A DNA stretch of 56,227 nucleotides from Saccharothrix sp. S26. Its GTDB lineage: Bacteria; Actinomycetota; Actinomycetes; Mycobacteriales; Pseudonocardiaceae. Numbering within the stretch: position 1 is the stretch's first letter; the number at the start of each line of letters is the position of its first letter. A program made the position numbers and the translations under genes. Location: positions 1 to 56,227 of the forward strand of contig NZ_JAJUWT010000039.1 of the NCBI RefSeq assembly GCF_021390395.1. Reading direction: 5' to 3'. This document shows, piece by piece, positions 21,998 through 32,000 of this stretch. The notes below the pieces were generated by a model. That model had not been told where the DNA came from. It was given only the letters and a program-made list of their open reading frames with translations, and did not search any database.

Positions 21998-23344
21998 TCA
22001 AGCCGACGGGACAGTTGATCGGTAGTGCCGGCCGGCCGTGACAATCAATTCCTGGCGCGCCGGGCGGCGCACCGCGTGCCCGGTCGGGCGCAGGTCGAGC
22101 GCGAAGGCGCGGGCCAGCGGGTCGAGCCGGTACGCACCCGGTCTCCCGGCGCGGCGCAGCAGGCCCGCGTCGGCCAGCTCGTACACCGGCTCGTCGTCGG
22201 CGAACGCGCCGAGCAGCACCGGCTCGTCGACGGGCTGGTGCGCCACGTGGTGCAGCAGGGCCTTGGCCGCGTCGCCCAGACCCAGGTAGGTGGACTGGTA
22301 GGACTCCCGCACCGACAGGTCGCCGACGCGCAGCCAGTCCAGCAGCGCGCCCGGCTCGGCCAGCCGGGCCAGCACCCGGCTCACCGGTTCGTCCGGCCTG
22401 GCCGCCAGCTTGCGCGCGGCGATGTCGAGGGCCTGCGGCAGGTCGCCGCACAACCGGGCCAGCCGGTCGCAGTCCGCGGGCTCGGCCGCGACGGGGTCCG
22501 GCACGGCGCCGGCCAGCATCGCGATGGCCTCCACCCTCGGCGGTACGGCCAGGCGCAGCCTGCGCACGTCGCGTAAGCCCAGCAGCGGCGTGCGGCCGAC
22601 GATGATCGTGCGGCTGTGCGGGCTCTCCACCAGCAGCGGACGGACCTGCCGCTCGTCGCGGACGTTGTCCAGCAGCACGACCAGCCCGCGTTCGACGACC
22701 AACGACCGGTACAGCCCCGCTTGCTGGTCGAGCGTGTCCGGCAGGTGCTCGCCGGGCACGCCGAGCGCGCGCAGGAACCCGTCCAGCACGGTCCGCGCGC
22801 CCCGCTCCCCCGGTTCCAACGGCCCCAGGTCGACGTAGAGCTGGCCGTCCGTCGCGGCGGCGGCCAGGTGGTGGGCGTGGTGCAGCGCCAGCTCGGTCTT
22901 GCCGACGCCCGCCGGCCCGCAGATCACCACGGGCGTGGCGGGATCGGTGGCCAGCGTTCGCAGTTCCTCGGCGCGGCCGACGAAGCCGCGCGGTCTCATC
23001 GGCAGCTGCGCCGGGCGCGGGACGCCCGATCGCGCGACCGCGGGTTCCGGGCGGCTCGACGTGCCGGCGGCCTCGGGGTCCAGCCCGCTGGAGACCTCGA
23101 GCCACCGCCGTCTCCACTGCTCGCGGTCCCCACCGCACGCGGCCACGAACGCGAGCGTCACCTGCAACGTCGGCATCCGGTGGCCGCTGGCCGCGCTGGA
23201 CAGCACCGACGAGGAGTACAGGGCCGCTCGACCCATGTCCCGGTACGTGGGGTTGCCCGCCCGAGCGCGCAGTCGTCTCAATTCGCTCGCGAAGGTCGCG
23301 ACCGCTCCGGACGAGGCGTCGACAGGTTTTTCCGGTCTACCCAT
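21998..23344 (-). CDS. Transcriptional regulator with N-terminal Xre-type HTH and NB-ARC ATPase domain
   Basis: The 448-residue protein has an N-terminal helix-turn-helix (about 14-75) of the kind used by actinomycete Xre/NB-ARC regulators: RRLRARAGNPTYRDMGRAALYSSSVLSSAASGHR. A STAND-type ATPase follows, with the Walker A GPAGVGKTE (143-151) and LVVLLDNV as Walker B. The C-terminus holds a helical and winged-helix region but no TPR array, shorter than AfsR-like relatives. ATG 23344 follows AAGGGA about 10 bases upstream. Same strand and 187 bases upstream of the biosynthetic operon, so it is the likely cluster-situated regulator. Confidence 0.8.
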   Translation of the reverse strand: MGRPEKPVDASSGAVATFASELRRLRARAGNPTYRDMGRAALYSSSVLSSAASGHRMPTLQVTLAFVAACGGDREQWRRRWLEVSSGLDPEAAGTSSRPEPAVARSGVPRPAQLPMRPRGFVGRAEELRTLATDPATPVVICGPAGVGKTELALHHAHHLAAAATDGQLYVDLGPLEPGERGARTVLDGFLRALGVPGEHLPDTLDQQAGLYRSLVVERGLVVLLDNVRDERQVRPLLVESPHSRTIIVGRTPLLGLRDVRRLRLAVPPRVEAIAMLAGAVPDPVAAEPADCDRLARLCGDLPQALDIAARKLAARPDEPVSRVLARLAEPGALLDWLRVGDLSVRESYQSTYLGLGDAAKALLHHVAHQPVDEPVLLGAFADDEPVYELADAGLLRRAGRPGAYRLDPLARAFALDLRPTGHAVRRPARQELIVTAGRHYRSTVPSA

Positions 23345-23577
23345 CCCCAGCGGATCCCTTTCTCTCCATGTGCGCGCCAAGCATGAATAAGGGGTCGACT
23401 TCCCGCTACCGCCGATCGGAGGACCATAGGGTTTGAATATGACAACAAAGCGAGGGACCGTAACGTTCTGCCCCGGAGGAATTTGTCACCCAACGTCGCG
23501 ACACGTGCGCGGCGCGTCGCGCTCGTATTATCGGCGACCCGGAAAATGTCGGGAATGGGTCTGGACACCCGAACGAC

Positions 23578-23613
23578 GGCCGGCCCGGCAGGCGTTCGCC
23601 TACCGGGCCGGTC
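23578..23613 (-). terminator. Long hairpin terminator after the cluster MFS gene
   Basis: Outer arms 23578-23588 and 23603-23613 pair with one G-T, and inner arms AGGCG/CGCCT pair around TT. It starts 20 bases past the MFS stop at 23633. The rest of 23345-23577, the promoter region of the regulator gene, shows no further clear motif. Confidence 0.8.
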
Positions 23614-23632
23614 GTGGGGTCGTGCGGGGCCG

Positions 23633-24856
23633 TCACACCGAGTTGCGGCCCTCCCGCATGCCGATCATGGCGAACCAGCCCCCGACGAGGCCGAGCACGC
23701 CGCACAGCAGCCACACGCCGTTGCCGAACGCGCCCCAGGCCAGCACGCCGAGCGTGGGCCCGAGCGCCGAGCCGAGGCCGAACGTGGCCTGGTGGGTGCC
23801 GACGTACCGGCCGCGCACCGAAGCGGGGAACTTGGCCGGGTGCGCGAACATCGTCGGGCCGCTGATCATCACGCCGAGCACGAACACCGCCGTGCTGACC
23901 ACGATCACGATCGCGTGCGAGCCGAGCCCGTAGCCGGCCGCGCCCAGGCCCATCACCACCGTGCCGACGGCGCCCGCCGCCCACGGCACCCAGTTCTTCA
24001 CGTACGAGGTGATCTTGAGCTCGGACACGACCAGGATGATCGACGCCGTGGTCAGCACGATGCTGTAGAGCGCGGCCGGGTGGCCCTCGCTGGTGATCTT
24101 CAGCGGCAGCGCGACCACGTACTGCACGTAGATGAGGGTGCCCAGCAGCACCGAGGCGAGGAACGCCAGGTACCGGCCGTCGCGCAGCATCACCGCGTAC
24201 GCCGACCGCTTCTGCTCGCCCGACTCGGCCTCGTCCTCGTCGTCGCGCGGCGCGTCCGTGGCGGGCAGCGTCAGCCGCGCCACCACCGCGTAGGCCAGCG
24301 CCGACACCGCGTCGAAGTAGAACAGCAGGTCCCAGTCGAGCAGGATGAGGCCGGCCGCGATGAGCGGGGCCAGGGCCGCGCCGCCGTTGAGCGCGATGCG
24401 CATCATGGAGAACGCCATCACCCGGTGCTCGGCCGGCATCAGCTCGCTGAGCAGCACGGCCGCCGCGGGCCGGTAGCACTGGGTGGCCAGGCCCGCCGCG
24501 CCGATGGCGACCAGCAGCACGCCGAACCGGCCGGGCGTGGCCAGCGTCGGCATGACCGCCAGCACCGCCGCCGACGCCGTCATGGCGGCGACGATCGTGC
24601 CGCGCGGCCCGAGCCGGTGGGTCAGCTCGCCGCCGAGCAGGGTGCCGAGCACCGCGCCCGCGCTGTAGCAGGTGAGCGCGAGACCGGCCTGGCCGATGGA
24701 GAACTCGCGCATCGTCAGGTACAGCACCAGGAACGTCTGCGCGAACGCGCCCAACTGGTTGATCAACACGCCACCGAGCAGGTAGCGGACCGGCCTGGGC
24801 GTGGCGCGGACGCTCGCGAAGACGCCGCCCGGTGCACCCGCTTCCTTCGTGGTCAC
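23633..24856 (-). CDS. MFS transporter, probable exporter of the cluster product
   Basis: About 407 residues with roughly 12 hydrophobic helices in two sets of six, separated by a charged acidic loop (DAPRDDEDEAESGEQKRS). The N-half motif GGELTHRLGPRGT corresponds to the MFS loop 2-3 signature. GTG 24856 follows GGGGAA at spacing 6 and family similarity begins shortly after. It is on the same strand as, and upstream of, the regulator and biosynthetic genes, so export of or self-protection against the product is a reasonable inference. Substrate not readable. Confidence 0.85.
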   Translation of the reverse strand: MTTKEAGAPGGVFASVRATPRPVRYLLGGVLINQLGAFAQTFLVLYLTMREFSIGQAGLALTCYSAGAVLGTLLGGELTHRLGPRGTIVAAMTASAAVLAVMPTLATPGRFGVLLVAIGAAGLATQCYRPAAAVLLSELMPAEHRVMAFSMMRIALNGGAALAPLIAAGLILLDWDLLFYFDAVSALAYAVVARLTLPATDAPRDDEDEAESGEQKRSAYAVMLRDGRYLAFLASVLLGTLIYVQYVVALPLKITSEGHPAALYSIVLTTASIILVVSELKITSYVKNWVPWAAGAVGTVVMGLGAAGYGLGSHAIVIVVSTAVFVLGVMISGPTMFAHPAKFPASVRGRYVGTHQATFGLGSALGPTLGVLAWGAFGNGVWLLCGVLGLVGGWFAMIGMREGRNSV

Positions 24857-24989
24857 TGCGATTCCCCGTCCGTCGCCGTCGGAATTGACGCTCGTCCGCC
24901 GGGACGCCGTGGCGGCGTCCCGACGGGCCCAGTCCACCCGAGTCGCGCGTTGTCCGACAGGGTTGATCTGAGCTGGCGATCAATCGCGG

Positions 24990-25817
24990 TCAGCGCGTGA
25001 ACACGCCGTTGACCGCGCCGAAGTCGAGCGCGCCGTCGAGCTCGGTGTAGGTGCCCTTGGTCAGGGCCTCCTCGGTGGCGCGGTGCGCGACGGAGTACGC
25101 GGCCTGGGTGACCGCCGTGCCGAGGCTGACCCGCCGCACGCCGACGGACTCGAACTCGGCCACGGTCGGCGCGCCGGGGCCCGCCATCACGTTGACCGGC
25201 AGCGGCGAGCCCTCGACCAGCGTCTTCAGCACGTCCAGGTCGACCAGGCCGGGCACGAACAGCACGTCCGCGCCCGCCTCGGCGTAGACCGCCGCCCGCG
25301 CCAGCACGTCGTCCAGCCTGCCCTCGGGCTCGCCGATGCCGAACAGGAACACGTCGGTGCGGATGTTGACCACCAGCTCCGGCAGGCCGGCCCGCTGCGC
25401 CGCCTCCCGGGCCGCGCGCAGCCGCGCGGCCTGCTCCTCGGGGGTGAACAGCGGCACGCCGAACCCCTTGGAGTCCTCGATGTTCACGCCGACCGCGCCC
25501 GCGGCGATCACGGCCTCGACGGTGGCCGCGACGTCCTCGGGCGCGTGGCCGTAGCCGCCCTCGACGTCGGCGGTGACCGGCACGTCGACGGCGGCGGCGA
25601 TCAGGCGCACCTGCTCGACCATCTCCTCGCGCGACAGGCTCTGCCCGTCGGGACGCCCGAGCGCCCACGACACCCCGCCGCTGGTGGTGGCGACCGCCTT
25701 CGCGCCCGCACGGGCGATCAGCGCGGCGCTGCCCGCGTCCCACGCGTTGGGGAGCACCAGCACCCCGTCGGTGTGGAGCCGGCGCAGTAAGTCGGCCTTG
25801 GGCTTGTTGCTGTGCAT
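24990..25817 (-). CDS. Isocitrate lyase/PEP mutase-family enzyme
   Basis: The 275-residue TIM-barrel protein belongs to the isocitrate lyase/phosphonomutase superfamily: VLPNAWDAGSAALIARAGAKAVATTSGG at the N-terminus, PVTADVEGGYG with metal-binding acidic residues, GVNIEDSKG where the superfamily has its ED(K/S) loop, and VNIRTDVF. True PEP mutases carry EDK.FPK; EDSKG here points instead to the carboxyvinyl/oxaloacetate-type or 2-methylisocitrate-lyase-like group. ATG 25817 has an AGGTGAC about 9 bases upstream. It precedes the MFS gene by about 130 bases on the same strand; membership of the biosynthetic cluster is uncertain. No phosphonate genes accompany it. Confidence 0.8.
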   Translation of the reverse strand: MHSNKPKADLLRRLHTDGVLVLPNAWDAGSAALIARAGAKAVATTSGGVSWALGRPDGQSLSREEMVEQVRLIAAAVDVPVTADVEGGYGHAPEDVAATVEAVIAAGAVGVNIEDSKGFGVPLFTPEEQAARLRAAREAAQRAGLPELVVNIRTDVFLFGIGEPEGRLDDVLARAAVYAEAGADVLFVPGLVDLDVLKTLVEGSPLPVNVMAGPGAPTVAEFESVGVRRVSLGTAVTQAAYSVAHRATEEALTKGTYTELDGALDFGAVNGVFTR

Positions 25818-26213
25818 GCAGATGTCACCTTTCCGATGACGACGTCCGGGTGGGGCGGCGAATCGTAACAGCGCCGGGTGACTGTTCCGGGCGAGTTCGC
25901 GCACCGGTAACGGGATGCCGCCCGCGACCGACTGTGCAGGGTGGGCGCACGCCGGTGTTCCGGACGTCCGAGGCGCGGAGCCGGGTGAACAGGGGGAACC
26001 ACGCACAGCGGGCGACGGGGGCGAACCCGGTCCGGGTCCGGTACGAGCACAAGCCCGCGTTCACCCACCCGGAACGACCCACGACTCACCGATGAGCGCG
26101 GCGGCAAGCCGGATTCCGCGCCGGCTGAGGTCGACGTGCCCCTCTCGGGTGACGTCGCGGCGGACCGAGACGACCGACGTCCACGCCTCCGCCGGCCGGT
26201 GTCACGCCGCCCC
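25818..26213. other. Intergenic region without a recognised gene
   Basis: About 400 bases hold the promoter side of the PEP mutase-family gene and the 3' side of the ABC permease gene. Short open frames exist on both strands but show no family pattern. No convincing hairpin or repeat was seen. Confidence 0.5.
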
Positions 26214-26984
26214 TCAGCGGTTGGCGTCGTCGTGGGACAGGCGCAGCCGGCCCAGCAGCAGGCAGCCGGCGGCCCAGCAGAGCAGGGTCACCACCGAGGA
26301 GGTCCACGTCATCCCCGGCACCTGGCCGACCAGCAGGAACGCCGCGCCGGAGCCCGGCAGGCGCTGGGCCAGCCAGGTCAGCCACTCGTTGCCGAAGTTC
26401 GGCAGCACCAGCGGCAGGACGAGCATCAGCAGGAACACCGAGACCAGCGTGCCCGCGGTGTTGCGCAGGACGAAGCCCAGGCCCAGCGCGATCGCCGAGC
26501 CGGCGGCGAAGACGAGCGCGACGTCGGGCAGCACGTCCAAGCCCCCGGCCAGGCTCAGCAACGGTTGCGCCGTCACGAACGACGCGACCGTGGCCGCCGA
26601 CGACAGCAGCACGCCGAGCACCGTGGCCACGACCACCGCCACCACCGCGCGGGACAGGAAGAACACCCCGCGCCGGGGTGTCCACTGCAGGCTGGGCACG
26701 ATCCCGCCGGTCGCGTAGTCCGACGTCACGGCGGTCAGCGCGAGCGCCAAAAGCGCGAACTGGCCCGGCAACGCGGTCACGGCCGCCGCCGCCCAGGCCG
26801 ACTTCCCCGGCGTCGGGTCGGGGGACGACGCGGCCTCCAAGCCCGCGATGGTGGCGATGCCGACCATCGTCGCGGCACCCGCGGCGAGGAACCACCACGT
26901 CGCCTTCACCGTCCACAGCCGCGTCCACTCGGCGGCGCACGCGCGGGCGAACACCCGTCCGACCGACACCTCCCGGACCGTCAT
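26214..26984 (-). CDS. ABC transporter permease (ABC-2 type)
   Basis: 256 residues with six hydrophobic helices, following the layout of ABC-2 permeases: an N-terminal cytosolic ARACAAEWTRLWTVKATWW, then helices, then a long loop after helix 2. Its ATG overlaps the stop of the ATPase gene (ATGA at 26981-26984), so the two form one exporter. Substrate unknown. Confidence 0.85.
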   Translation of the reverse strand: MTVREVSVGRVFARACAAEWTRLWTVKATWWFLAAGAATMVGIATIAGLEAASSPDPTPGKSAWAAAAVTALPGQFALLALALTAVTSDYATGGIVPSLQWTPRRGVFFLSRAVVAVVVATVLGVLLSSAATVASFVTAQPLLSLAGGLDVLPDVALVFAAGSAIALGLGFVLRNTAGTLVSVFLLMLVLPLVLPNFGNEWLTWLAQRLPGSGAAFLLVGQVPGMTWTSSVVTLLCWAAGCLLLGRLRLSHDDANR

Positions 26985-27913
26985 CGGGCCTCCTCCGCCA
27001 CGAGCACGCGCTCGCGGCCCTCGTACTCGACGCTGCCGTTGGTCAGTTCCAGGTAGGCGTCCTCGAGCGACTGGCGCACCTCGGAGAGGTGGTGCAGCGG
27101 CACGTCGAGGGCGTGGGCGAGCCCGCCGACCTCCTCGGCCGTGCTGCCGTCGACCCGCAGCTCGCGGTCGTCGACGCGCTCGACCTCGAACCCCCGCTCC
27201 CGCAGCCGGCCGAGCAGGGCGTCCGGTCGCGGGCTGCGGACGCGCACCTGCACGTGCCCCAGGCCGCTCAGGATCTGCTCCGTCGTGGCGTCCGCGATGA
27301 GCCGGCCGCGGCCGATGACGACCAGCCGGTCGGCGATCTGCTCCATCTCGCCGAGCAGGTGGCTGGAGATCAGCACGGTGCGGCCCTCCTCGGCGAGCCG
27401 GCGCAGCAGGCCGCGGATCCACCGGACGCCGTCGAGGTCGAGCCCGTTGATCGGCTCGTCGAACATCAGCACGGCGGGGTCGCCGATCAGCGCCGTCGCG
27501 ATGCCGAGGCGTTGGCGCATCCCCAGCGAGTAGCCCTTGATCCGCCGACGTGCCGCGCGGCCGAGCCCGACGCGCTCGATCACCTCCTCCACCCGGCGCA
27601 GCGGGATGCCGTTGGACCGGGCGGCCACGCGCAGGTGAGCGCGCCCGGTGCGGCCGGGGTGGGCCGAGCCGGGGTCGAGCAGCGCGCCGACCTCGCGCAG
27701 CGGTTCGGCGAACGTCGAGTACGGCCGCCCGTTCACCAGTGCCGTGCCGGACGTGGGCCGGTCGAGGCCGAGCACCACCCGCATGGTGGTGGACTTGCCC
27801 GCGCCGTTGGGCCCGAGGAACCCGGTGACCTTGCCGGGCTCGACGGTGAAGCTGAGGTCGTCCACGGCGAGCACGTCACCGTAACGCCTGGTCAGGCCGC
27901 GCACCTCGATCAC
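26981..27913 (-). CDS. ABC transporter ATP-binding protein
   Basis: The 310-residue protein has Walker A GPNGAGKST (about 34-42), the signature loop as YSLGMRQRLG (a variant of LSGGQ), Walker B VLMFDEP, and the H-loop SSHLL. The C-terminal 90 residues are the accessory domain typical of DrrA/CcmA-like exporters. The GTG start overlaps the HTH gene stop (GTGA). The operon DUF2975-HTH-ATPase-permease is fully overlapping. Confidence 0.92.
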   Translation of the reverse strand: MIEVRGLTRRYGDVLAVDDLSFTVEPGKVTGFLGPNGAGKSTTMRVVLGLDRPTSGTALVNGRPYSTFAEPLREVGALLDPGSAHPGRTGRAHLRVAARSNGIPLRRVEEVIERVGLGRAARRRIKGYSLGMRQRLGIATALIGDPAVLMFDEPINGLDLDGVRWIRGLLRRLAEEGRTVLISSHLLGEMEQIADRLVVIGRGRLIADATTEQILSGLGHVQVRVRSPRPDALLGRLRERGFEVERVDDRELRVDGSTAEEVGGLAHALDVPLHHLSEVRQSLEDAYLELTNGSVEYEGRERVLVAEEAR

Positions 27914-28155
27914 CGGCCGACCTCGTCACCGGTCTGCGTCACGACCGCGTCGTCGTCCACCCATTCGAGCAGGTCGCCGGGCTGGCACTCCAGCACCCGG
28001 CACATGGCCTCCAGGGTGCTGAACCGCACCGCCTTGGCCCGGCCGTTCTTCAGCACCGCCACGTTCGACGGCGTGAGCCCGACCCGTTCGGCGAACTCGC
28101 CGACGCTCATCTTGCGCTTGGCCAGCTCGACGTCGATGCGCACGATGATCGGCAT
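27910..28155 (-). CDS. Small Cro/CI-type HTH regulator (YozG-like)
   Basis: An 81-residue protein that is mostly a helix-turn-helix (IDVELAKRKMSVGEFAERVGLTPSNVAVLKNGRAKAVRFSTLEAMCRVLECQPGDLL). This is the YozG-like family commonly found next to DUF2975 proteins, as here. ATGA overlap with the DUF2975 gene and GTGA overlap with the ATPase gene. It probably controls its own operon. Confidence 0.9.
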   Translation of the reverse strand: MPIIVRIDVELAKRKMSVGEFAERVGLTPSNVAVLKNGRAKAVRFSTLEAMCRVLECQPGDLLEWVDDDAVVTQTGDEVGR

Positions 28156-28634
28156 CAGATCACCGATTCCATGTCGGTGCGCAGCGTGGTGGCCTGGCGC
28201 AGCAACGCGCGCATCACCACCATCAGCAGCCCCACCACCGTGAGGCCGATCGACATCAGGAACATCACCAGCGGCACACCGGGGTCGTCGGCGTTGAAGC
28301 CCACCCAGAGGAACACGCCCTGGAACACCACCCAGCCGGCGGCGATGGCCCACACGATCAGGTCGACCCACCTCAGGGACGCCTCGCTGAAGATGCGGTC
28401 CTTCTTGACCAGGGTCAGCAGCTTCCAGATGGACACGATCACCACCTGCACGCACAGCACCCAGAACACCGTGATCGCGGTCAGCGGCCACCTCAGGTGC
28501 GCCTGGTCCGGCGACTCCTCGGCCATGTGCCGGAACTGCCCCGGCAAGGACATGACCTGGAACAGGACCAGGACGCCGAACATCAACACGAGGAACACCC
28601 GGAGCGCGGCTACCGCTCGATGCGTTGTGACCAT
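28155..28634 (-). CDS. DUF2975 membrane protein
   Basis: 159 residues with four hydrophobic helices (about 8-28, 48-70, 86-108 and 120-143). The motif KKDRIFSEASLRWVDLIVWAI matches DUF2975. First gene of the four-gene operon with the HTH and ABC genes; the 67-base gap upstream includes TTGACT-like and near-palindromic CTATCG/CGGTAG elements. Confidence 0.85.
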   Translation of the reverse strand: MVTTHRAVAALRVFLVLMFGVLVLFQVMSLPGQFRHMAEESPDQAHLRWPLTAITVFWVLCVQVVIVSIWKLLTLVKKDRIFSEASLRWVDLIVWAIAAGWVVFQGVFLWVGFNADDPGVPLVMFLMSIGLTVVGLLMVVMRALLRQATTLRTDMESVI

Positions 28635-28701
28635 GCATCGAGTCTCGCGCGTTACCTATCGAAAGTCAATCGGTAGTTGTCGTTTCACGACAGCACCGGT
28701 G

Positions 28702-29070
28702 TCACTGCTCGTCGGTCGGGGCCGACGACACCTCCTCCTCCCGCTCGGGCGCGAGGTCCCGCGTCCACGTCAGCTTGATCTTCAGGTGGCCCTCCACCCC
28801 GGTCTTCGCGATCACCGCGCCGGCCTGCGCGGTGAGCTTCACGCCGAACTCGACCTGCACCTCGTCGGGCCGCACGTCCATCTCGCGGAAGTTCGCCAAC
28901 GCGGTGGACGCGGCCTTGCGGACGTGCCGCAGCGCGTCGTCCAGCGAGGTCGCGGCGGACCGGATTACGTCGCCGCCGCGCGAGACCGGCGAGATCTCCG
29001 GCCCGTCGGACTCCACCTCGACCAGCACGGCGTCGTCGTCGGGCAGGGTGAAGCTGATCAACTCGGGCAC
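28702..29070 (-). CDS. Trypsin-co-occurring domain protein (CU044_2847-like)
   Basis: The 122-residue protein matches the small domain family recurrently found beside trypsin-like protease/STAND conflict proteins: LISFTLPDDDAVLVEVE, then SLDDALRHVRKAASTALANFREMDVRPDEVQVEFGVKLTAQAGAVIAKTGVEGHLKIKLTW. GTG 29070 follows AGGGGGA and overlaps the end of the protease-ATPase gene by 13 bases, so the two are coupled. The domain is predicted to act with the protease; its mechanism is not known to me. Confidence 0.82.
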   Translation of the reverse strand: MPELISFTLPDDDAVLVEVESDGPEISPVSRGGDVIRSAATSLDDALRHVRKAASTALANFREMDVRPDEVQVEFGVKLTAQAGAVIAKTGVEGHLKIKLTWTRDLAPEREEEVSSAPTDEQ

Positions 29071-32000
29071 ACGTCCCCCTGGTGGGCGTCGGGCGGCACC
29101 AGTCGCTGGACCGCTCTGTCGGTGTTCGGGTCGGCCAGCAACCCGCACAGCCGGTCCATGATCTCGCCGGTGTCCCACACCGGCTCCACCGGCTCCTCGG
29201 TCACCCGGCGCAACGGCGGCCGGTCCGGTCGCGGCAGCACCAGCCCGACCGTGCTGCTCCTGATCAACGCCAGCGGCCCGGTACCCAAGTCGCCCAACGG
29301 GACCAGCGTCGGCCAACCGACGTGGCGGGACTCGCGCTCGAGCCGCTCCCCGGTCGGCAACGCCCACGTGACCAGGTGGTCCCGGCGCTTGCCGGACAGC
29401 TCCCGGACGTCGGTGGTCGACCGGTCGAACTCGTCGGACCAGGCGAGCAGCAAGGTGGAGCCGAGGCCGTCGAGCCCGACCTCGCCGCCCGCTTCCTCCG
29501 GGGACAGCACGCCGGTGCGGGTGGTGACGGCACGGGTGCGGGCGTCCCACACGACGACCTCCCGGCCATCGTCCGAAGTGGACACCTTGGCGGCGAAGGC
29601 GCGCCAGTCCAGGCTCACGGCCACCGACTCGGTGTGCCCGGTGACCTCCTGCCTGCTCGGCGCCGGGCCGAAGTCGGCGGCGGACAGCACGATCCGCATC
29701 GCCACCGCGTCCGGCCCGTCCACCACGATCTCCCGCAGCACCCCGTCCCGCCCGCCGGGCCCCAGCCACAGGTCCGCGACCAGGCTGTGCCACGGCAATC
29801 GCCGCACCTCCCGCGGCTGCCCGGTCCGCAGGTCCCACAACGCCAGGTCGTTCTCGGCGGCGGCCGGCCCGCGCGGGCCGGGGTCGAAGCTCTTCGGCAG
29901 CACGGCGGCCACCACTTCGTCGTCCGGGTCGATGCTCAGGTCCGCCACCGGGAAGGCGGCGTTGCCGAGCGGCACGGCGACCGTCACGCGCCGTTCGGCC
30001 AGGTCGTAGACCACCAGGCAGGACACGGACTCCGCGATGCTGCGCAGGGCGCACGTGCGGTAGCGGCCCGGGTCGATGCTGGGCAACCCCTCGTGGTCGA
30101 CCGGTCCGTGCACCGAGGCGTTGCGCAGGTCCGGCATGACGGCCTGCCGGAAGGCGACGTACCGGCCGCTGCGGCTGATCGTGACGTTCGACGCGGTGTC
30201 GAGGCCGCCGAACAGCTCGCCCAGGGACGTCGGCGTGACCCGATCGCCCTCCACCTGCCACACCACGACCTGGCGGGCGGAGTTCGTGGTCGCGATGCGG
30301 CGCCCGTCCGCGCTGACCTTCTTCGACATCGACGTGGCGTCGACCGGCTGCGGTGGCGGCGGCTGGTCGGACGACGTCGGGGCCGAGGTGTCCTCGCCGA
30401 CCGCGGTGTAGTCCGGCAGCAGCCGGTCCACCCCCGTGACGCCCCAATCGGGCGGCTGGGTGAACTCGACCTCCGGGTCGGTCCGGTAGGCGCGCAACGC
30501 CAGTTGCAGGCTGCCGTAGCTGTCGTGGGCCCGCAGCCTGGTGGACTTCGCCGCCAGGTCGCCCGCCGCGATCGCCGCCCGCCGCTGGTCCACCGTGCGG
30601 TAGGTGAGCACGGTCGCCACCAGCGCCACCACCAGGACGATCACCGTGCGTACGGCCCGTCGTCGTCGGCGTCGGTTGCCCGCCGCCAGGTAGGCGCGCT
30701 CGGCCGGGGCGAGGTCCGCGTGGTGCTCGCGCGCCCAGCGGTTGGCGTCGCGCAGGTCCGGGCCGGACAGCAGGCGGCGAGGCGCGGAGCCCTCGTCCGA
30801 CCACCGCCGCATCCGTTCCCGCAGCGTTTCCTGCCACGCGCGGAACTCGCGGTGCGCCGCGGCCGCGTCACGCAGGTGCGCCCACTGGGTCAGCAAGGAC
30901 TCGTGCGCCAGCTCGACGCCCGGTTCCGGTGCGACGCGCAGGACGAGCAGGCGGGTGCTCGCGAGCCGTTGGGCGACCGCCCACTGCTCTTCGTCCAGCT
31001 CGTCGCGGCGGGCCGTGCGGCGGACCGCCAGGTCGCCTTCCGGCAGCGGGCGGACCAGCTGGACCAGCAGCCGCGTGGCGACCCGGCGCGACGCCGGGTC
31101 CAGAGCGTTCCACACGTCGTCGGCGTAACCGGCCAGCGCGCCGCGCACACCGCCCAGCTCGTCGTAGGACTCGTGCCGCAACAGCCCGCGGCGGCGACGC
31201 GCCCACAGCTCGGTCAGGGTGAACTGCAACAGCGGCAACGGGCCTGCGGCGTGCTGCACGTCCTCCACCAGCCGGTCGACCAGGCCCGGCTCGTAGGTGA
31301 CGGTGCCGATCCGGGCCGGCGGCGCGGTGATCGCCCGGCGCAGCTGGGAGGCGGTCAGCTCGCCGACCGTCACCGGCAGCCAGCCCGCGGCCAGCTCCAC
31401 CGTCGCCGGGGTGCGCAGAACCGTGCCGAGGAACGCGTCCCGCAGGGTGAGCAGCACGGCCCACCGCGCCGACGGCCGCAGCGCGGCCCGCAGGACGTCG
31501 GTGAACGTGGTCTGGTCGGGCGCCGGGTACCCGAAGACCTCCTCGAACTGGTCGACGGCGACCACGAGCCGGTCCCGGTCGCACCGCTGCAGCACGTCGG
31601 CGACCACGTCCGCGATCCCGCCGCCGGCCAGCCGCGTCACCAGCCGGTCCACCCGTTCGGCCGACGTGCCGTCCGGTGAGAGGAGCCGGTCCAGCGCCGC
31701 GGCGAGCGCCCGCAGGGGCGTGCTCGCGTCGGAGGGCCGCACCACGGCCACCGCCACGTCCGACCGCAGCCGTGGCAGCACGCCCGCGTGCAGCAAGGAC
31801 GACTTGCCCACCCCGGACGGCCCCACCACGCACACCACCGGGGCGGTGCGCGCCAGCTTCGCCAGTTGCGCGGCCTGCTCCTCGCGGCCGAAGAACAGCT
31901 CGGCGTCCTGCTCGCCGAACGGCCGCAGGGCCCGGAACGGTGGTTCGCGCTCGATCACCTCGGCCAGCTCCGGCCACGCGGCCAGCACCGCGTCCACGGT

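Noticed and set aside
24940..24985. TTGATC/GATCAA inverted repeat downstream of the PEP mutase-family gene
   Set aside because: Only 6-bp arms with a 9-base spacer and no supporting context; likely chance.
24990..25817. Phosphonate biosynthesis (PEP mutase)
   Set aside because: The EDK.FPK signature is absent and no phosphonopyruvate decarboxylase or other phosphonate genes are present.
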